The position numbers and the translations under genes are program-made. Positions 8,175 through 16,344 of a DNA stretch of 64,000 nt are shown in pieces (the first letter of the stretch is position 1; every line of letters starts with the position of its first letter). A model generated the notes under the pieces. It ran no database searches and was not told where the DNA came from. It saw only the letters and a program-made list of their open reading frames with translations. Where the stretch lies: assembly GCA_965220835.1 (NCBI GenBank), contig OZ244842.1:3038001-3102000 (forward strand), in the 5' to 3' direction. Source of the DNA: Azophilus sp965220835 (GTDB taxonomy: Bacteria; Pseudomonadota; Gammaproteobacteria; Pseudomonadales; Azotimanducaceae).

Positions 8175-8786
8175 TCAGAATTGATAGGTCAATTCGCCCG
8201 ACGGGGCGTTCTCCAGGACGAGCACGATCGTACCCTGATCCTGGCCGTAGGCCTGCTGATACAGCGCTTTGACCGGCCCTAGGTCAAAACGCAGCACCTT
8301 GCTCAGCCAAGCTTCGCACCGGTCACCGTTGCCATTGTGAGCGAGGTGCGCTTGGAGGCGCACGGGATCGGTTTCCCTGAAGGTGTCGGCGACCGCCAGC
8401 GTGAACGCGTGGACCTTGCATCCACCCGCGTGGGAAACGGTGGCCACGAGCGTGTCGTCATGGATGGCCGCCGCCCGCAGTTGGTAGGGGTCGGTGCCCA
8501 AGGCGTCCAAGCCAGGCTGCCCCCGGTGGTTGACCACCACGCTTTCGGCCAGCTGCTCCGAGCCCACGCCGCGGACGTCCCGAGCGCGGATGGCCACCGT
8601 TGCATCGCGTTCTTCAAGATTGGCATTTCGCACCAATCCATGGCGTCGCCCTGCAGCAGCGGAGACCGCCATTGGCAGCACCTGCCGCTGCGCTGCGCGG
8701 GCCGCATCTTGTTCCTGGGCAGCGGCTGTTTGAACCAAGACGAAGGTGACGAACAGGAGACCGTGCAAGAGTCTGACCGAATCCAC
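8175..8786 (-). CDS. Secreted protein with GGC/HN-GD-C motif, function unknown
   Basis: A 203-residue protein with a cleavable signal peptide (hydrophobic LLHGLLFVTFVLVQTAAAQ, cleavage expected after AAAQ). The mature part holds DDTLVATVSHAGGCKVHAFTL and HNGNGDRCEAWLS. This pairing of a GGCxxH and a Cys-containing loop recurs in uncharacterised secreted or lipoprotein families, where the two Cys probably form a disulfide. The end (FDLGPVKALYQQAYGQDQGTIVLVL) is a beta-rich segment also typical of them. It starts with GTG. No function is assigned. The next gene on the same strand is a medium-chain reductase 88 bases upstream. Confidence 0.65.
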   Translation of the reverse strand: MDSVRLLHGLLFVTFVLVQTAAAQEQDAARAAQRQVLPMAVSAAAGRRHGLVRNANLEERDATVAIRARDVRGVGSEQLAESVVVNHRGQPGLDALGTDPYQLRAAAIHDDTLVATVSHAGGCKVHAFTLAVADTFRETDPVRLQAHLAHNGNGDRCEAWLSKVLRFDLGPVKALYQQAYGQDQGTIVLVLENAPSGELTYQF

Positions 8787-8873
8787 GGCTGTTGCTCCAA
8801 TGCGGTTCAGTTGCCGACGTTCTCAAACCCTGCGAGGCGGAAGTTATGGGCTGGTGAATGATACACCGGTGCC

Positions 8874-9875
8874 TCACTGCGCAACCCGAACGATGCGCGT
8901 GCCCACATTGCCGCCTGCCAAGAGATCGACAAAGGCGCGTGGCGCTTCTTCAAGCCCGTGGAATTCGTCCTGCACGGGCTTGAGGTCGCCGGATTCCACC
9001 CAACCTCTCATCTCGGCCCGCGCCTCCCCGTACCGGGCCATGTAGTCGAAGACCAAAAAGCCTTCCATGCGCACGCGGTTTTTGATCAGCAGCCCCGGCA
9101 CGCCCCGCGGCCCTGGTGCCGGGTTGTTGGTGTCGTATTGGGATACGACGCCGCAGCAGACGATGCGCCCGCCGCGCTTCATGCGCCGCAGGGCGGCACC
9201 GAGTATGTCGCCGCCGGTGTTGTCGAAGTAGATGTCGATGCCGTCGGCGCAGGCGTCCCTGAACTGGTGGCGGAAATCCGGCGAACGGTGGTTCACCGCG
9301 GCGTCAAAGCCGAGTTCATCCGTGAGCCGTTGGCACTTATCGTCGCTGCCGGTGACGCCGATGGTTCGGCAGCCGCTGATCTTCGCCATTTGGCCGACCA
9401 AGTGGCCCACGGAACCGGCCGCTGCGGATACCAGCACGGTTTGCCCCGCTTGGGGCGCCCCCAAGTCGAACAGGCCGAAATAGGCGGTTAGCCCATTGGT
9501 GCCGTACACGCCCAGGTGATGGGCCGGATCATCGGCGGGCTCAACCGACTGAACGGCCTTGGCGGCATGGGTGGAGTAGTCTTGCCAGCCGGTTTGGCAG
9601 GTGACCAGATCACCCACCGCAATGCCGTCCGCATTGGAGGCCTCCACCCGCGCCACGCCGCTGCCGCCCATGACGACGCCGGCTTTCGGCGCGCCTGCGT
9701 AGCTGGCGCTGCCCTGCAGGCCGGCCCGTTGCCCGGCGCCGACGGTCAGGGCCAAGGTTCGGCACAGCACTTCGCCGTCACCCGGCGCGGGCGCGGCCTC
9801 GGTCCGCATGGCGAAGTTGTCCTCAGCGAGCCGCCCTTCGGGCAAAGATTGGATGACGATCTGACGGTTGTCCAC
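8874..9875 (-). CDS. NADP-dependent medium-chain reductase (PTGR/CurA-like)
   Basis: A 333-residue zinc-free MDR enzyme of the leukotriene B4 dehydrogenase/curcumin reductase group, which reduces alpha,beta-unsaturated ketones. Evidence is the YGTNGLTAYFGLFDLGAP block, the Rossmann motif SAAAGSVGHLVGQMAK, the DIYFDNTGGDIL strand and the GRIVCCGVVSQYD segment. The frame extends to 9896, but AGGAGG lies within that extension 7 bases before a GTG at 9875. Translation therefore starts there with MDNRQIVIQ. The gene is separated from the P450 operon by about 230 bases of degenerate repeat sequence. Confidence 0.85.
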   Translation of the reverse strand: MDNRQIVIQSLPEGRLAEDNFAMRTEAAPAPGDGEVLCRTLALTVGAGQRAGLQGSASYAGAPKAGVVMGGSGVARVEASNADGIAVGDLVTCQTGWQDYSTHAAKAVQSVEPADDPAHHLGVYGTNGLTAYFGLFDLGAPQAGQTVLVSAAAGSVGHLVGQMAKISGCRTIGVTGSDDKCQRLTDELGFDAAVNHRSPDFRHQFRDACADGIDIYFDNTGGDILGAALRRMKRGGRIVCCGVVSQYDTNNPAPGPRGVPGLLIKNRVRMEGFLVFDYMARYGEARAEMRGWVESGDLKPVQDEFHGLEEAPRAFVDLLAGGNVGTRIVRVAQ

Positions 9876-10106
9876 CACAGCACCTCCTGAATGCAAAGGA
9901 AACGCCAGCTTAGCCCATTACGGTGCTCGGAGCCTCTGCCTTCTGAATTCGCGAACGCGAACACGCGAAGCGAACCTCGATTCGCGCCGGCGCATCCCTT
10001 TGGGCAGGCGAATGAAGAGCAAATCGAGCCCCATTTGGCGAAATCGAACGTCCAAAGGGGCGAGTGGGGGCGGATTTGCAGCCCGCAATTGCGCAGGCTG
10101 AGGCGC

Positions 10107-11435
10107 TTAGCTTTTCATCTCCGGCGTGAACGCGACCGGCATCCGCACGATGGCATTGAACCAAATGGAGCGCAGCATGGCCTTCTCTCCCGCGGGATGA
10201 ATGTCCGCTATGCGGGTGACGATCTCTGTGAGCAGCGCCTTCAGCTGCATGTGGGCATGCCGTGCGCCCAGGCAAACATGGGGCCCGGTGCCGAAGGCCA
10301 GGTGCTTGTTGGCGTTTTGCCTGGTGATGTCGAAGCGGTGCGGGTCCTCGAAAACCGCCGGATCCCGATTGGCCGCCGGATAGGAGAGATAGACCTTGTC
10401 GCCCTTTTTGACGGGCTGCCCGCCAATCTCCGTGTCTTCCATGACCGTGCGGCGGAATTTGATGACCGGCGGCGAGTGGCGCAGCACCTCGTCGATGGCA
10501 TTGGGCAGGTGCTTGTCCAGATCGCTCTTGAGCAGTTCGTACTGCTCCGGGTGCTCGTGCATGAGCCGTATGAAGTGCACGGCCGTGCTGCGGGTGGTTT
10601 CGTGGCCGGCGATCGACATGGTGAGGAAGAACATGTTGATCGAAAGCTGGTCAAGGGTTTCCCCATCCACCTCATTGTGAATGAGGCTGCTGAGCAGCGA
10701 GGCGTCCGGCTTTTCCCGCTTCTCTGCGGACAGCGCATCGCTGATGGCAAACAGCTGGAACAACGCCGGTTCCTCCCCCTCCACCCGGTTTTCCGTGTCG
10801 GCGGCCAAGTTGCCGAGCCGGAACACCTGCTCGCGCATCTCATTGGGGATGCCCATCAGCTTGCAGAAGGTGTACACCGGCAGACGCGATGCCACGTCAA
10901 AGACGAACTCGCACTCACCCCGTGGGGCAACGGCGTCGATGATTTCCTTGGCCGCCTGCTGAATCTCAGGCTCAAACGCCGCCAGCTGCCGCGGCGCGAA
11001 TGGGGGCAGCAGCAAGCGCTTCATGGCCAGGTGCTGCCGCTTCTCCATGCCCATCAGGTTGGCCTGCTGGCGCTTGAGCGAATCGCCTTTCAGGTCCCAG
11101 ATGATCGGGCCACCCTCATGGGAGGAAAACAGGTCCTGGTTTCTGGAAACCTCATACGAGTCCTGATAACGCGTCAGCACCCAAAACCCCTGATCGAGTT
11201 GGCCGTCCGGCAGCGGGGACCGGTAGTTTTCGTTAGGCGGGTTCCAATGCACGGGATCAGACTCCCGCCAAGCATCGAACAGCGCGTGGGGCGGCCCTTC
11301 AAGACCGGGAATCAGGTCCGGATCCACAAGATTGGTGTCGATGGGTAGAGCCTTCAGCTGGGGAGCGCGAGGGGATTCCCGTTGCTTCACAGATGGCGCC
11401 ATGGCTGGATTCTCCGTCTGGTTGGCCTTCGTCAT
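10107..11435 (-). CDS. Cytochrome P450
   Basis: A 442-residue soluble bacterial P450. The I-helix oxygen-activating motif is AGHETTRS, the K-helix ExxR is EVLR, and the heme loop FGTGPHVCLGARHA carries the thiolate Cys near residue 387. There is no transmembrane anchor or fused reductase, so it needs separate redox partners, none of which is in the window. It is the last gene of the operon running from 16877. Its start overlaps the GST stop by 4 bases (ATGA). Operon context suggests hydroxylation of a carboxylic or terpenoid-like substrate. The substrate cannot be read from sequence. Confidence 0.9.
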   Translation of the reverse strand: MTKANQTENPAMAPSVKQRESPRAPQLKALPIDTNLVDPDLIPGLEGPPHALFDAWRESDPVHWNPPNENYRSPLPDGQLDQGFWVLTRYQDSYEVSRNQDLFSSHEGGPIIWDLKGDSLKRQQANLMGMEKRQHLAMKRLLLPPFAPRQLAAFEPEIQQAAKEIIDAVAPRGECEFVFDVASRLPVYTFCKLMGIPNEMREQVFRLGNLAADTENRVEGEEPALFQLFAISDALSAEKREKPDASLLSSLIHNEVDGETLDQLSINMFFLTMSIAGHETTRSTAVHFIRLMHEHPEQYELLKSDLDKHLPNAIDEVLRHSPPVIKFRRTVMEDTEIGGQPVKKGDKVYLSYPAANRDPAVFEDPHRFDITRQNANKHLAFGTGPHVCLGARHAHMQLKALLTEIVTRIADIHPAGEKAMLRSIWFNAIVRMPVAFTPEMKS

Positions 11436-12133
11436 TTCGGTGCGACTCTGTCGAGGCGCTGCATCCAGGGTGTGATGTCGTCGTCATCTTGCAGCGCCGA
11501 GAGCGCCGCCCGGGCTTCTTCGGCGTACAGCAGGGCATTCAACTGCCCGATCACCGCCAGGTCCGCGTAGGAGAGGGCGTCACCGGCCACCCAATCACGA
11601 TCTTTGAGGAGCGCGTTCAACGAGCCGAGGTGGCGCTCCACATCACCGACAATCTGGTCGCGCGGTTTCCTGCCGACACCTTGGGCTTGAGTCAGCTGCC
11701 CCACGCCGTTCAGGATCATCGTCTTCAATTGGGGCTTGGGCACGCCGGGCATGGACTCGGCAAACTCGTCCAGTGCCGCCTCCAGGTTGTGCTCCCAGGA
11801 GAGCCGCATGGTCATCTCGTAGAAGTAGAGGCTTTCGTCCGCCCACTCCTCGATGGCATGGGCGATGGCGGCCTCCCTGGGGTCGCTCGGTATCAGGCTG
11901 GGGCCAGGGTGTTTGCGTTCCAGATGGAAAACGATGTCCGTGGAGTCCCAGACCGCGTGGCCGTCATCGACGATGGCCGGGAACTTCCCCGTGGGGCTAA
12001 CGTCCTTGTAGGTTCCCTCTCCGACTTTGGCCCGGGCCACCTCGTGCACGTCGAAGGCGATGCCCTTGTAGTTCAGCGCTCGGCGCACTTTCTCGGTGAA
12101 TGGCGAAGTCGCAAACTGGTACAGCGTGATCAT
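11432..12133 (-). CDS. Glutathione S-transferase family protein
   Basis: A 233-residue two-domain GST. The N-terminal thioredoxin-like domain starts MITLYQFATSPFTEKVRRALNYKGI and contains the cis-Pro region SPTGKFPAIVDDG followed by the conserved Asp in DSTDIVFHLE. The all-helical C-terminal domain includes DWVAGDALSYADLAVIGQLNALL (N-capping Asp). The SPFT segment places Ser where many beta-class enzymes have Cys. It overlaps both neighbours by 4 bases, so it is expressed with the P450 and an SDR. A role in conjugating a reactive intermediate or in isomerisation is inference. Confidence 0.85.
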   Translation of the reverse strand: MITLYQFATSPFTEKVRRALNYKGIAFDVHEVARAKVGEGTYKDVSPTGKFPAIVDDGHAVWDSTDIVFHLERKHPGPSLIPSDPREAAIAHAIEEWADESLYFYEMTMRLSWEHNLEAALDEFAESMPGVPKPQLKTMILNGVGQLTQAQGVGRKPRDQIVGDVERHLGSLNALLKDRDWVAGDALSYADLAVIGQLNALLYAEEARAALSALQDDDDITPWMQRLDRVAPK

Positions 12134-13014
12134 GCTTCATCTCCCCTGTTCCGGCTGGTCAGCTTCTCGATGACGACATCGAGCTTGTACTGGTCATCCC
12201 CCAGGCTGCGTGGCGCTTGGGCGGCGCAGGCGTCCTTGATCTCCGTCCAGCGTTCCTCGGCGTAGTCGATGACGTGGGCATGGGAGATCGCCAGGAAACT
12301 GCCGGCTTCGACCGCGGCTATCGCCTTGCTCGCCACGTCTTCGGCGGGCATACCCAGCTTCATGGCGGCGGCACCCCCCTCACTTGGGCTTTCGGCGCCG
12401 CCGAACGCGGCCTGGCGTCGTTCGGAAGCTCTCCAGAGGCTCGACTCCACTAGGCCAGGACAGAGTACGGTGACGCCCACATGGGCGGGCAACTCGCGCC
12501 GCAACACATCCGAGAAGCCCACCAGAGCGTGCTTGGTCGCGGTGTAGAGCCCGGCGAACAGATGGGGCACGCCCAAGCTGTGCTCGGACCCGGTGTTGAG
12601 AATCCACGCCGGTTGGCCGCTGGCGGCAAATCTCGGCACGAAGGCGCGGGTGCCGTTCAACACGCCGCGGACGTTGACGGCGAAGCACCAATCAAACTCA
12701 TCGGTGGTGGTTTCCCACAGCGGTTTGGTGGCATGGATCACGCCAGCATTGTTGACCAGGATCTCGACGCTGCCGAAAGCGGCCCAAGCGGCATCCGCCA
12801 GCGCCTGGACCTCTGCCTCCGCAGCGACATCCACCTGCCGTGCGATGCTCTTGACGCCGCTCGACGCCACCTCCGCCGCCACCGCCTCGGCAGCTTCCCG
12901 TTCGATGTCCGCCACCGCCACATTGGCGCCTTTTGCGGCCAAGGCCAAGCAGATGGCCCGGCCGATGCCGTTGCCGCCGCCGGTCACCACTGCGGATTTT
13001 CCTTCGATTTCCAT
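12130..13014 (-). CDS. Short-chain dehydrogenase/reductase
   Basis: A 294-residue classical SDR. It has the cofactor motif TGGGNGIG, acidic Asp after beta-2 (VADIE), NNAG, catalytic Ser in NTGSEHS, and YTATK (Tyr-Lys). The 40-residue C-terminal extension with WTEIKDACAAQ is longer than the 250-residue norm and may cover the active site. A frame upstream to 13026 begins with TTG, but GAGGAGG lies just before ATG 13014 and favours that start. It is downstream of the truncated SDR in the same operon. Confidence 0.85.
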   Translation of the reverse strand: MEIEGKSAVVTGGGNGIGRAICLALAAKGANVAVADIEREAAEAVAAEVASSGVKSIARQVDVAAEAEVQALADAAWAAFGSVEILVNNAGVIHATKPLWETTTDEFDWCFAVNVRGVLNGTRAFVPRFAASGQPAWILNTGSEHSLGVPHLFAGLYTATKHALVGFSDVLRRELPAHVGVTVLCPGLVESSLWRASERRQAAFGGAESPSEGGAAAMKLGMPAEDVASKAIAAVEAGSFLAISHAHVIDYAEERWTEIKDACAAQAPRSLGDDQYKLDVVIEKLTSRNRGDEA

Positions 13015-13074
13015 GGTCCTCCTCAACGATTAGCGATGGCGCTAATGACTTGAACTTTGCTGCTGGGCCGACGG

Positions 13075-13653
13075 TTACTGGATGGACCGGCCGCCATCCA
13101 CGTCCAGGCAGACGCCGGTCAGGAACCTGGCTTGGTCCGAAGCCAGATAAAACACGGCGTCCGCCACGTCCTGCGGGGTTGCGCGGCGCCCCATGGGTAT
13201 GCCGGAGATGACGGCCTGATTGGCTGCTTCCGGCAGTTCAGCAACGCCCACCGCGTTCAAGTCGAAACCGGTCGGCGCGGACACGGGGCAAACCGCATTG
13301 ACACGGATTTTTGGGGCCAACTCGCCAGCAAGCCCGCGGGTCAGCGTGTTCACCGCACCCTTCGAGGCGTTGTAGGGCGTCAGCCCCGGCCTTGGCCTTT
13401 TCGCGCCAATGGATGAGGTGCTGATGATGCTGGAGCCTTCCCCCATGTGCGGGACGCAGTACTTGGCGGCGAGGAACACGCTGCGAACGTTAATGGCGAA
13501 CATGCGGTCAAAGTCCGCCGTTGCCATCTCCACCATGCGAGACGTGCGATGGGGCACGCCAGCACCTTGGCCGGCAAACTTCTCGGCAATCGCGGCGCCA
13601 AAACCGGATGCGGCACCGGTCACGATCACGCACTTGCCATCAAACTCACCCAT
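13075..13653 (-). CDS. Short-chain dehydrogenase with internal deletion, probably impaired
   Basis: Only 192 residues against about 250 for the family. The chain begins normally (VIVTGAASGFGAAIAEKFA) but jumps from FAGQGAG straight to VPHRTSRMVEMA. It thus lacks beta-2 with its cofactor-selecting Asp, beta-3, and most of beta-4 with NNAG. The rest is intact: NVRSVF, catalytic Ser in ISTSSIG, YNASK, and VDGG at the end. The gap looks like an in-frame deletion of about 55-60 codons joining GGTGC to TGCTGG. Without the NNAG and ribose-binding segments NAD(P) binding should fail. It may be a recent deletion still in an expressed operon, or an assembly error. Confidence 0.7.
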   Translation of the reverse strand: MGEFDGKCVIVTGAASGFGAAIAEKFAGQGAGVPHRTSRMVEMATADFDRMFAINVRSVFLAAKYCVPHMGEGSSIISTSSIGAKRPRPGLTPYNASKGAVNTLTRGLAGELAPKIRVNAVCPVSAPTGFDLNAVGVAELPEAANQAVISGIPMGRRATPQDVADAVFYLASDQARFLTGVCLDVDGGRSIQ

Positions 13654-13662
13654 GTCTCTTCC

Positions 13663-14577
13663 TCATTGAAGCAGGCCGATCTGCCGGGCCCGGTCGATGA
13701 CCGGCTGATAGAGACGCACGGTCGCAGCATCAACCAGCATGCCGCCCGCACCGGCGGCGCCGTCGCCGGACCGCACCGATGCTTCGTAGGCATCCACCAT
13801 CTTCTTGGCCACGGCTATTTCCTTTTCCGAAGGCGCGAAAATCTCGTTGGCGTGCTCGATCTGGCTCGGATGAATGCACCACTTGCCCACTGCGCCCAGG
13901 GTGGCCGCCCACGAGGCCTGTGCCCGGTAGGCATTGGCGTTCTTGAAGTTGCCGAACGGGCCGTCGATGGCGTCGATGCCTGCGGCCCGACAGGCAGCGA
14001 TCAGGCGCACCCGATGGGCGTGCCACAGGTCACCGGGATAGCGCAGCGAGTCATCCCGCTCGTGGCCGAAGCGCATGCCCATGCTCGCCGCCAAGTCGCC
14101 AAAGCCGAGGATCAGCGCTTCCAGCCGGTCTGAGCAACGGGCAATGGCCTCCACGTTGCCGAGCCCTTCCGCCTCCTCAATCAGCACTTCGAGGCCAATG
14201 GGCTTCTTGATCTTCAGCTTCCTTTCAAGGGACTTCAGCAGGGTCTCGAAGAACAGGAGGTCAGAGGGCTTCTTCACCTTGGGGATGATGATCACGTCAA
14301 GGTTGTTCCCGGCGCCTTCAAGGATGCTGACCATGTCGTACACGGCCCACTCGGTTTCGTGGTCATTGACGCGAGCGGCCCGCACCTTGCTGCCCCAATC
14401 AAGGCCATTGAGGGCCTCCACCGCGGTCTGGCGCGCCCCTTCCTTCGCATCCGGGGCGGTGGCGTCCTCGAGATCGAGAAAGACGAGATCCGCTGCGGAT
14501 GCCGCCGACTTCTCGATGAACCTCTCACTGGAGGCGGGCACGGCCAACTCCGACCGGCGCAGTCTGGGTTGATTCAT
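13663..14577 (-). CDS. HpcH/HpaI (CitE-like) acyl-CoA lyase, candidate malyl/citramalyl-CoA lyase
   Basis: A 304-residue TIM-barrel lyase. The start RRSELAVPASSERFIEKSAAS and ADLVFLDLEDATAP match the CitE/malyl-CoA lyase family, with GLEVLIEEAEG supplying the Mg-binding Glu and ILGFGDLAASMG following. KWCIHPSQIEHAN is the CoA-contacting C-terminal segment. Family members cleave malyl-, beta-methylmalyl-, citramalyl- or HMG-CoA. In the 3-hydroxypropionate bicycle one such enzyme performs three of these reactions. Its ATG overlaps the CoA-transferase stop (ATGA). Being next to a CoA-transferase and two hydratases supports a citramalyl- or malyl-CoA type substrate. Which one is not settled. Confidence 0.85.
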   Translation of the reverse strand: MNQPRLRRSELAVPASSERFIEKSAASAADLVFLDLEDATAPDAKEGARQTAVEALNGLDWGSKVRAARVNDHETEWAVYDMVSILEGAGNNLDVIIIPKVKKPSDLLFFETLLKSLERKLKIKKPIGLEVLIEEAEGLGNVEAIARCSDRLEALILGFGDLAASMGMRFGHERDDSLRYPGDLWHAHRVRLIAACRAAGIDAIDGPFGNFKNANAYRAQASWAATLGAVGKWCIHPSQIEHANEIFAPSEKEIAVAKKMVDAYEASVRSGDGAAGAGGMLVDAATVRLYQPVIDRARQIGLLQ

Positions 14578-15788
14578 GGCTGGTTCCTCTTGATGTTGAA
14601 TTCCGCCAAGACCTCTTCCGTGTGCTCACCGTGCAAGGGTGGCCTTCGGTACAGGCCCGTGGGCGTTTGCGTGTACTTGATCGGGCTGCCGACGATGGAC
14701 ACCCTGGGGTTGTCGCCGGGAAGGTCGAACTCCGCGATCATTTCCCGGCTCTGCACGTGGGGGTCCGCGAAAATGTCGGCCGCCGTGTTCACCGGCCCGC
14801 AGGGCACCTTGCCCCCGAGCGCTTCGAAGACTTCCTGCTTGGTGTGCTGCCCCGTCCAAGCGGCGATTTCGCCTTCCACGTAGTCTTGGTTGCGGCGCCT
14901 GATGAAGGTGTTTTTGGTGCGCTCGTCCTCCAGCAGGTCCGGGCGCTCCATGGCTTCGCAGAGCAGGGCCCAGTGACCGGGCCCGGGGGCTGCAATCGCC
15001 ACCCCGCCGTCCTTGGTGGGAAACAGGCCGAACGGCATCAGGTTGGGATGGTGCTGGCCCCGGGCTGGCAGCTCCTGCTGGGCGTAGCCGTAGTTGACCA
15101 GCACCGTCTCGGCGAAGGCGAGCATGCCGTCGTACATGCCCACATCGCAGAACTGGCCCTCGCCGGTGGCGCGCGCATGATGAATGCCGGCGATGACCGC
15201 CATGGCCATTAGCGTGCCTGGGTATATGTCGCCGACGCTGACGCCGCTCGGGTGCCCGACCGAGCCCTTGGGCCCGGTGATGGCCACATGTCCGCTCATG
15301 CTCTGGGCGACGATGTCGTAGGCGGGCCAGTGCGCATAGGGGCTTTCGCCCGTGCGCGGATCGCCAAAACCGCGAATGCAGCCGTACACGATTTTTGGGT
15401 TCCGGGCCTTGATGGCCTCGTAGCCCAGGCCAAGCCGGTCCATGACCCCGACCCGCATGTTCTCGACTATGGCGTCCGCCTGCTCGCAAAGCTGGAGCAG
15501 CACTTCCCGGTCAGCCGGGTCCTTCAGGTTAAGCACGATGCTGCGCTTGTTGCGATTGATGCTGGCGAAGTAGCCCCCGTAATCCACCCCTCCGGATTCC
15601 TCCGAAGCGACGTTCGCGTAGTCCGGCGGCAAGGGCGGCACGGCCCGGGAGCCGTCACCGGCGGGTGGCTCAACCTTGATCACGTCCGCGCCCAGGTCGG
15701 CGAGCATGGCCGTGCCGAATGGGCCGGCGAGCGCCATGGTGCAGTCGATGACGGTGACGTCTGAAAGCGGCCCGGTGCGTTCCTTCAT
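14574..15788 (-). CDS. CaiB/BaiF (class III) CoA-transferase
   Basis: A 404-residue family III CoA-transferase. It begins GPLSDVTVIDCTMALAGPF and contains LGADVIKVEPPAGDGSR and NRNKRSIVLNLKDPADRE. The catalytic Asp lies in SVGDIYPGT, and the small domain includes LPARGQHHPNLMPFG. These enzymes move CoA between carboxylic acids through an aspartyl-CoA thioester intermediate. Family relatives include succinyl-CoA:malate, itaconate and mesaconyl-C1/C4-CoA transferases. It is 10 bases downstream of a MaoC gene and overlaps the lyase gene, the same class order as the mch-mct-mcl set of Chloroflexus. The substrate is inferred from context only. Confidence 0.9.
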   Translation of the reverse strand: MKERTGPLSDVTVIDCTMALAGPFGTAMLADLGADVIKVEPPAGDGSRAVPPLPPDYANVASEESGGVDYGGYFASINRNKRSIVLNLKDPADREVLLQLCEQADAIVENMRVGVMDRLGLGYEAIKARNPKIVYGCIRGFGDPRTGESPYAHWPAYDIVAQSMSGHVAITGPKGSVGHPSGVSVGDIYPGTLMAMAVIAGIHHARATGEGQFCDVGMYDGMLAFAETVLVNYGYAQQELPARGQHHPNLMPFGLFPTKDGGVAIAAPGPGHWALLCEAMERPDLLEDERTKNTFIRRRNQDYVEGEIAAWTGQHTKQEVFEALGGKVPCGPVNTAADIFADPHVQSREMIAEFDLPGDNPRVSIVGSPIKYTQTPTGLYRRPPLHGEHTEEVLAEFNIKRNQP

Positions 15789-15798
15789 GGCTGGCCTC

Positions 15799-16344
15799 CT
15801 ATTTGTGAGTAACCGGCTTGTGCGTGACCGGCTTGTGCGTGACCGGCTTGTCAGTGACCGGCTTGTCAGTGACCGGGTTTTGAGTGGACGGGCGCCGCTT
15901 CAGCACCACCGCGCGCTCGCCCTCGAAGACCACTTCGTCGCGTTGGTTGACGCCCCAGTGCTTGAAGCGAACAAGCCCTTCGGTGGGATTGTCCCCATCC
16001 TGCATGCTCAGCACCTCGGTGAAGGCGCTGACCGTGTCGCCGTGAAACACGGGCTTCTTGAAACGAATCTTGTCGAGCCCGGTTTCCTTGACCGCGTTTT
16101 CGGCTGTGTCCTGGGTCGCCAGCCCCATGACCATGGACGCGGTGATGAACCCAAAGACCAGCCGTTGGCCGAATGGGGTCTTCGCCATCTTGGCCTCGTT
16201 CCAATGCCCGTCGGCGCTGTTCATCACCAGCTTGGTGAGCAGTTGGTTCTCCACTTCGCCAATCGTGGTGCCCCGCGCGTGGCGGATTTTCTGGCCGACG
16301 TGAAAGTCCTCGAAGTAGTTGTTGTTGCTGGTTAGCGCGCTCAT
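15799..16344 (-). CDS. MaoC-like hydratase, second subunit, with C-terminal pentapeptide repeats
   Basis: A 181-residue hot-dog-fold protein. YFEDFHVGQKIRHARGTTIGE and FGFITASMVMGLATQD resemble the mesaconyl/beta-methylmalyl-CoA hydratase branch of MaoC proteins. SADGHWNEAKMAK supplies the His expected at the active site. FKKPVFHGDTVSAFTEV is the usual substrate-tunnel strand. The frame extends to 16470, but ATG 16344 overlaps the stop of the upstream MaoC gene (ATGA) and gives the normal N-terminus. The last 25 residues are five VT[DH]KP repeats with no counterpart in the family. With its neighbour it probably forms a two-subunit hydratase. Confidence 0.85.
   Translation of the reverse strand: MSALTSNNNYFEDFHVGQKIRHARGTTIGEVENQLLTKLVMNSADGHWNEAKMAKTPFGQRLVFGFITASMVMGLATQDTAENAVKETGLDKIRFKKPVFHGDTVSAFTEVLSMQDGDNPTEGLVRFKHWGVNQRDEVVFEGERAVVLKRRPSTQNPVTDKPVTDKPVTHKPVTHKPVTHK
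15802..15891. repeat. 15-bp tandem repeat at the 3' end of a MaoC gene
   Basis: Six 15-bp units (core TTGTnnGTGACCGGC on the plus strand) run from 15802 to 15891. The first five are near identical. They encode the VTDKP/VTHKP pentapeptides that end the MaoC protein. Confidence 0.8.
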
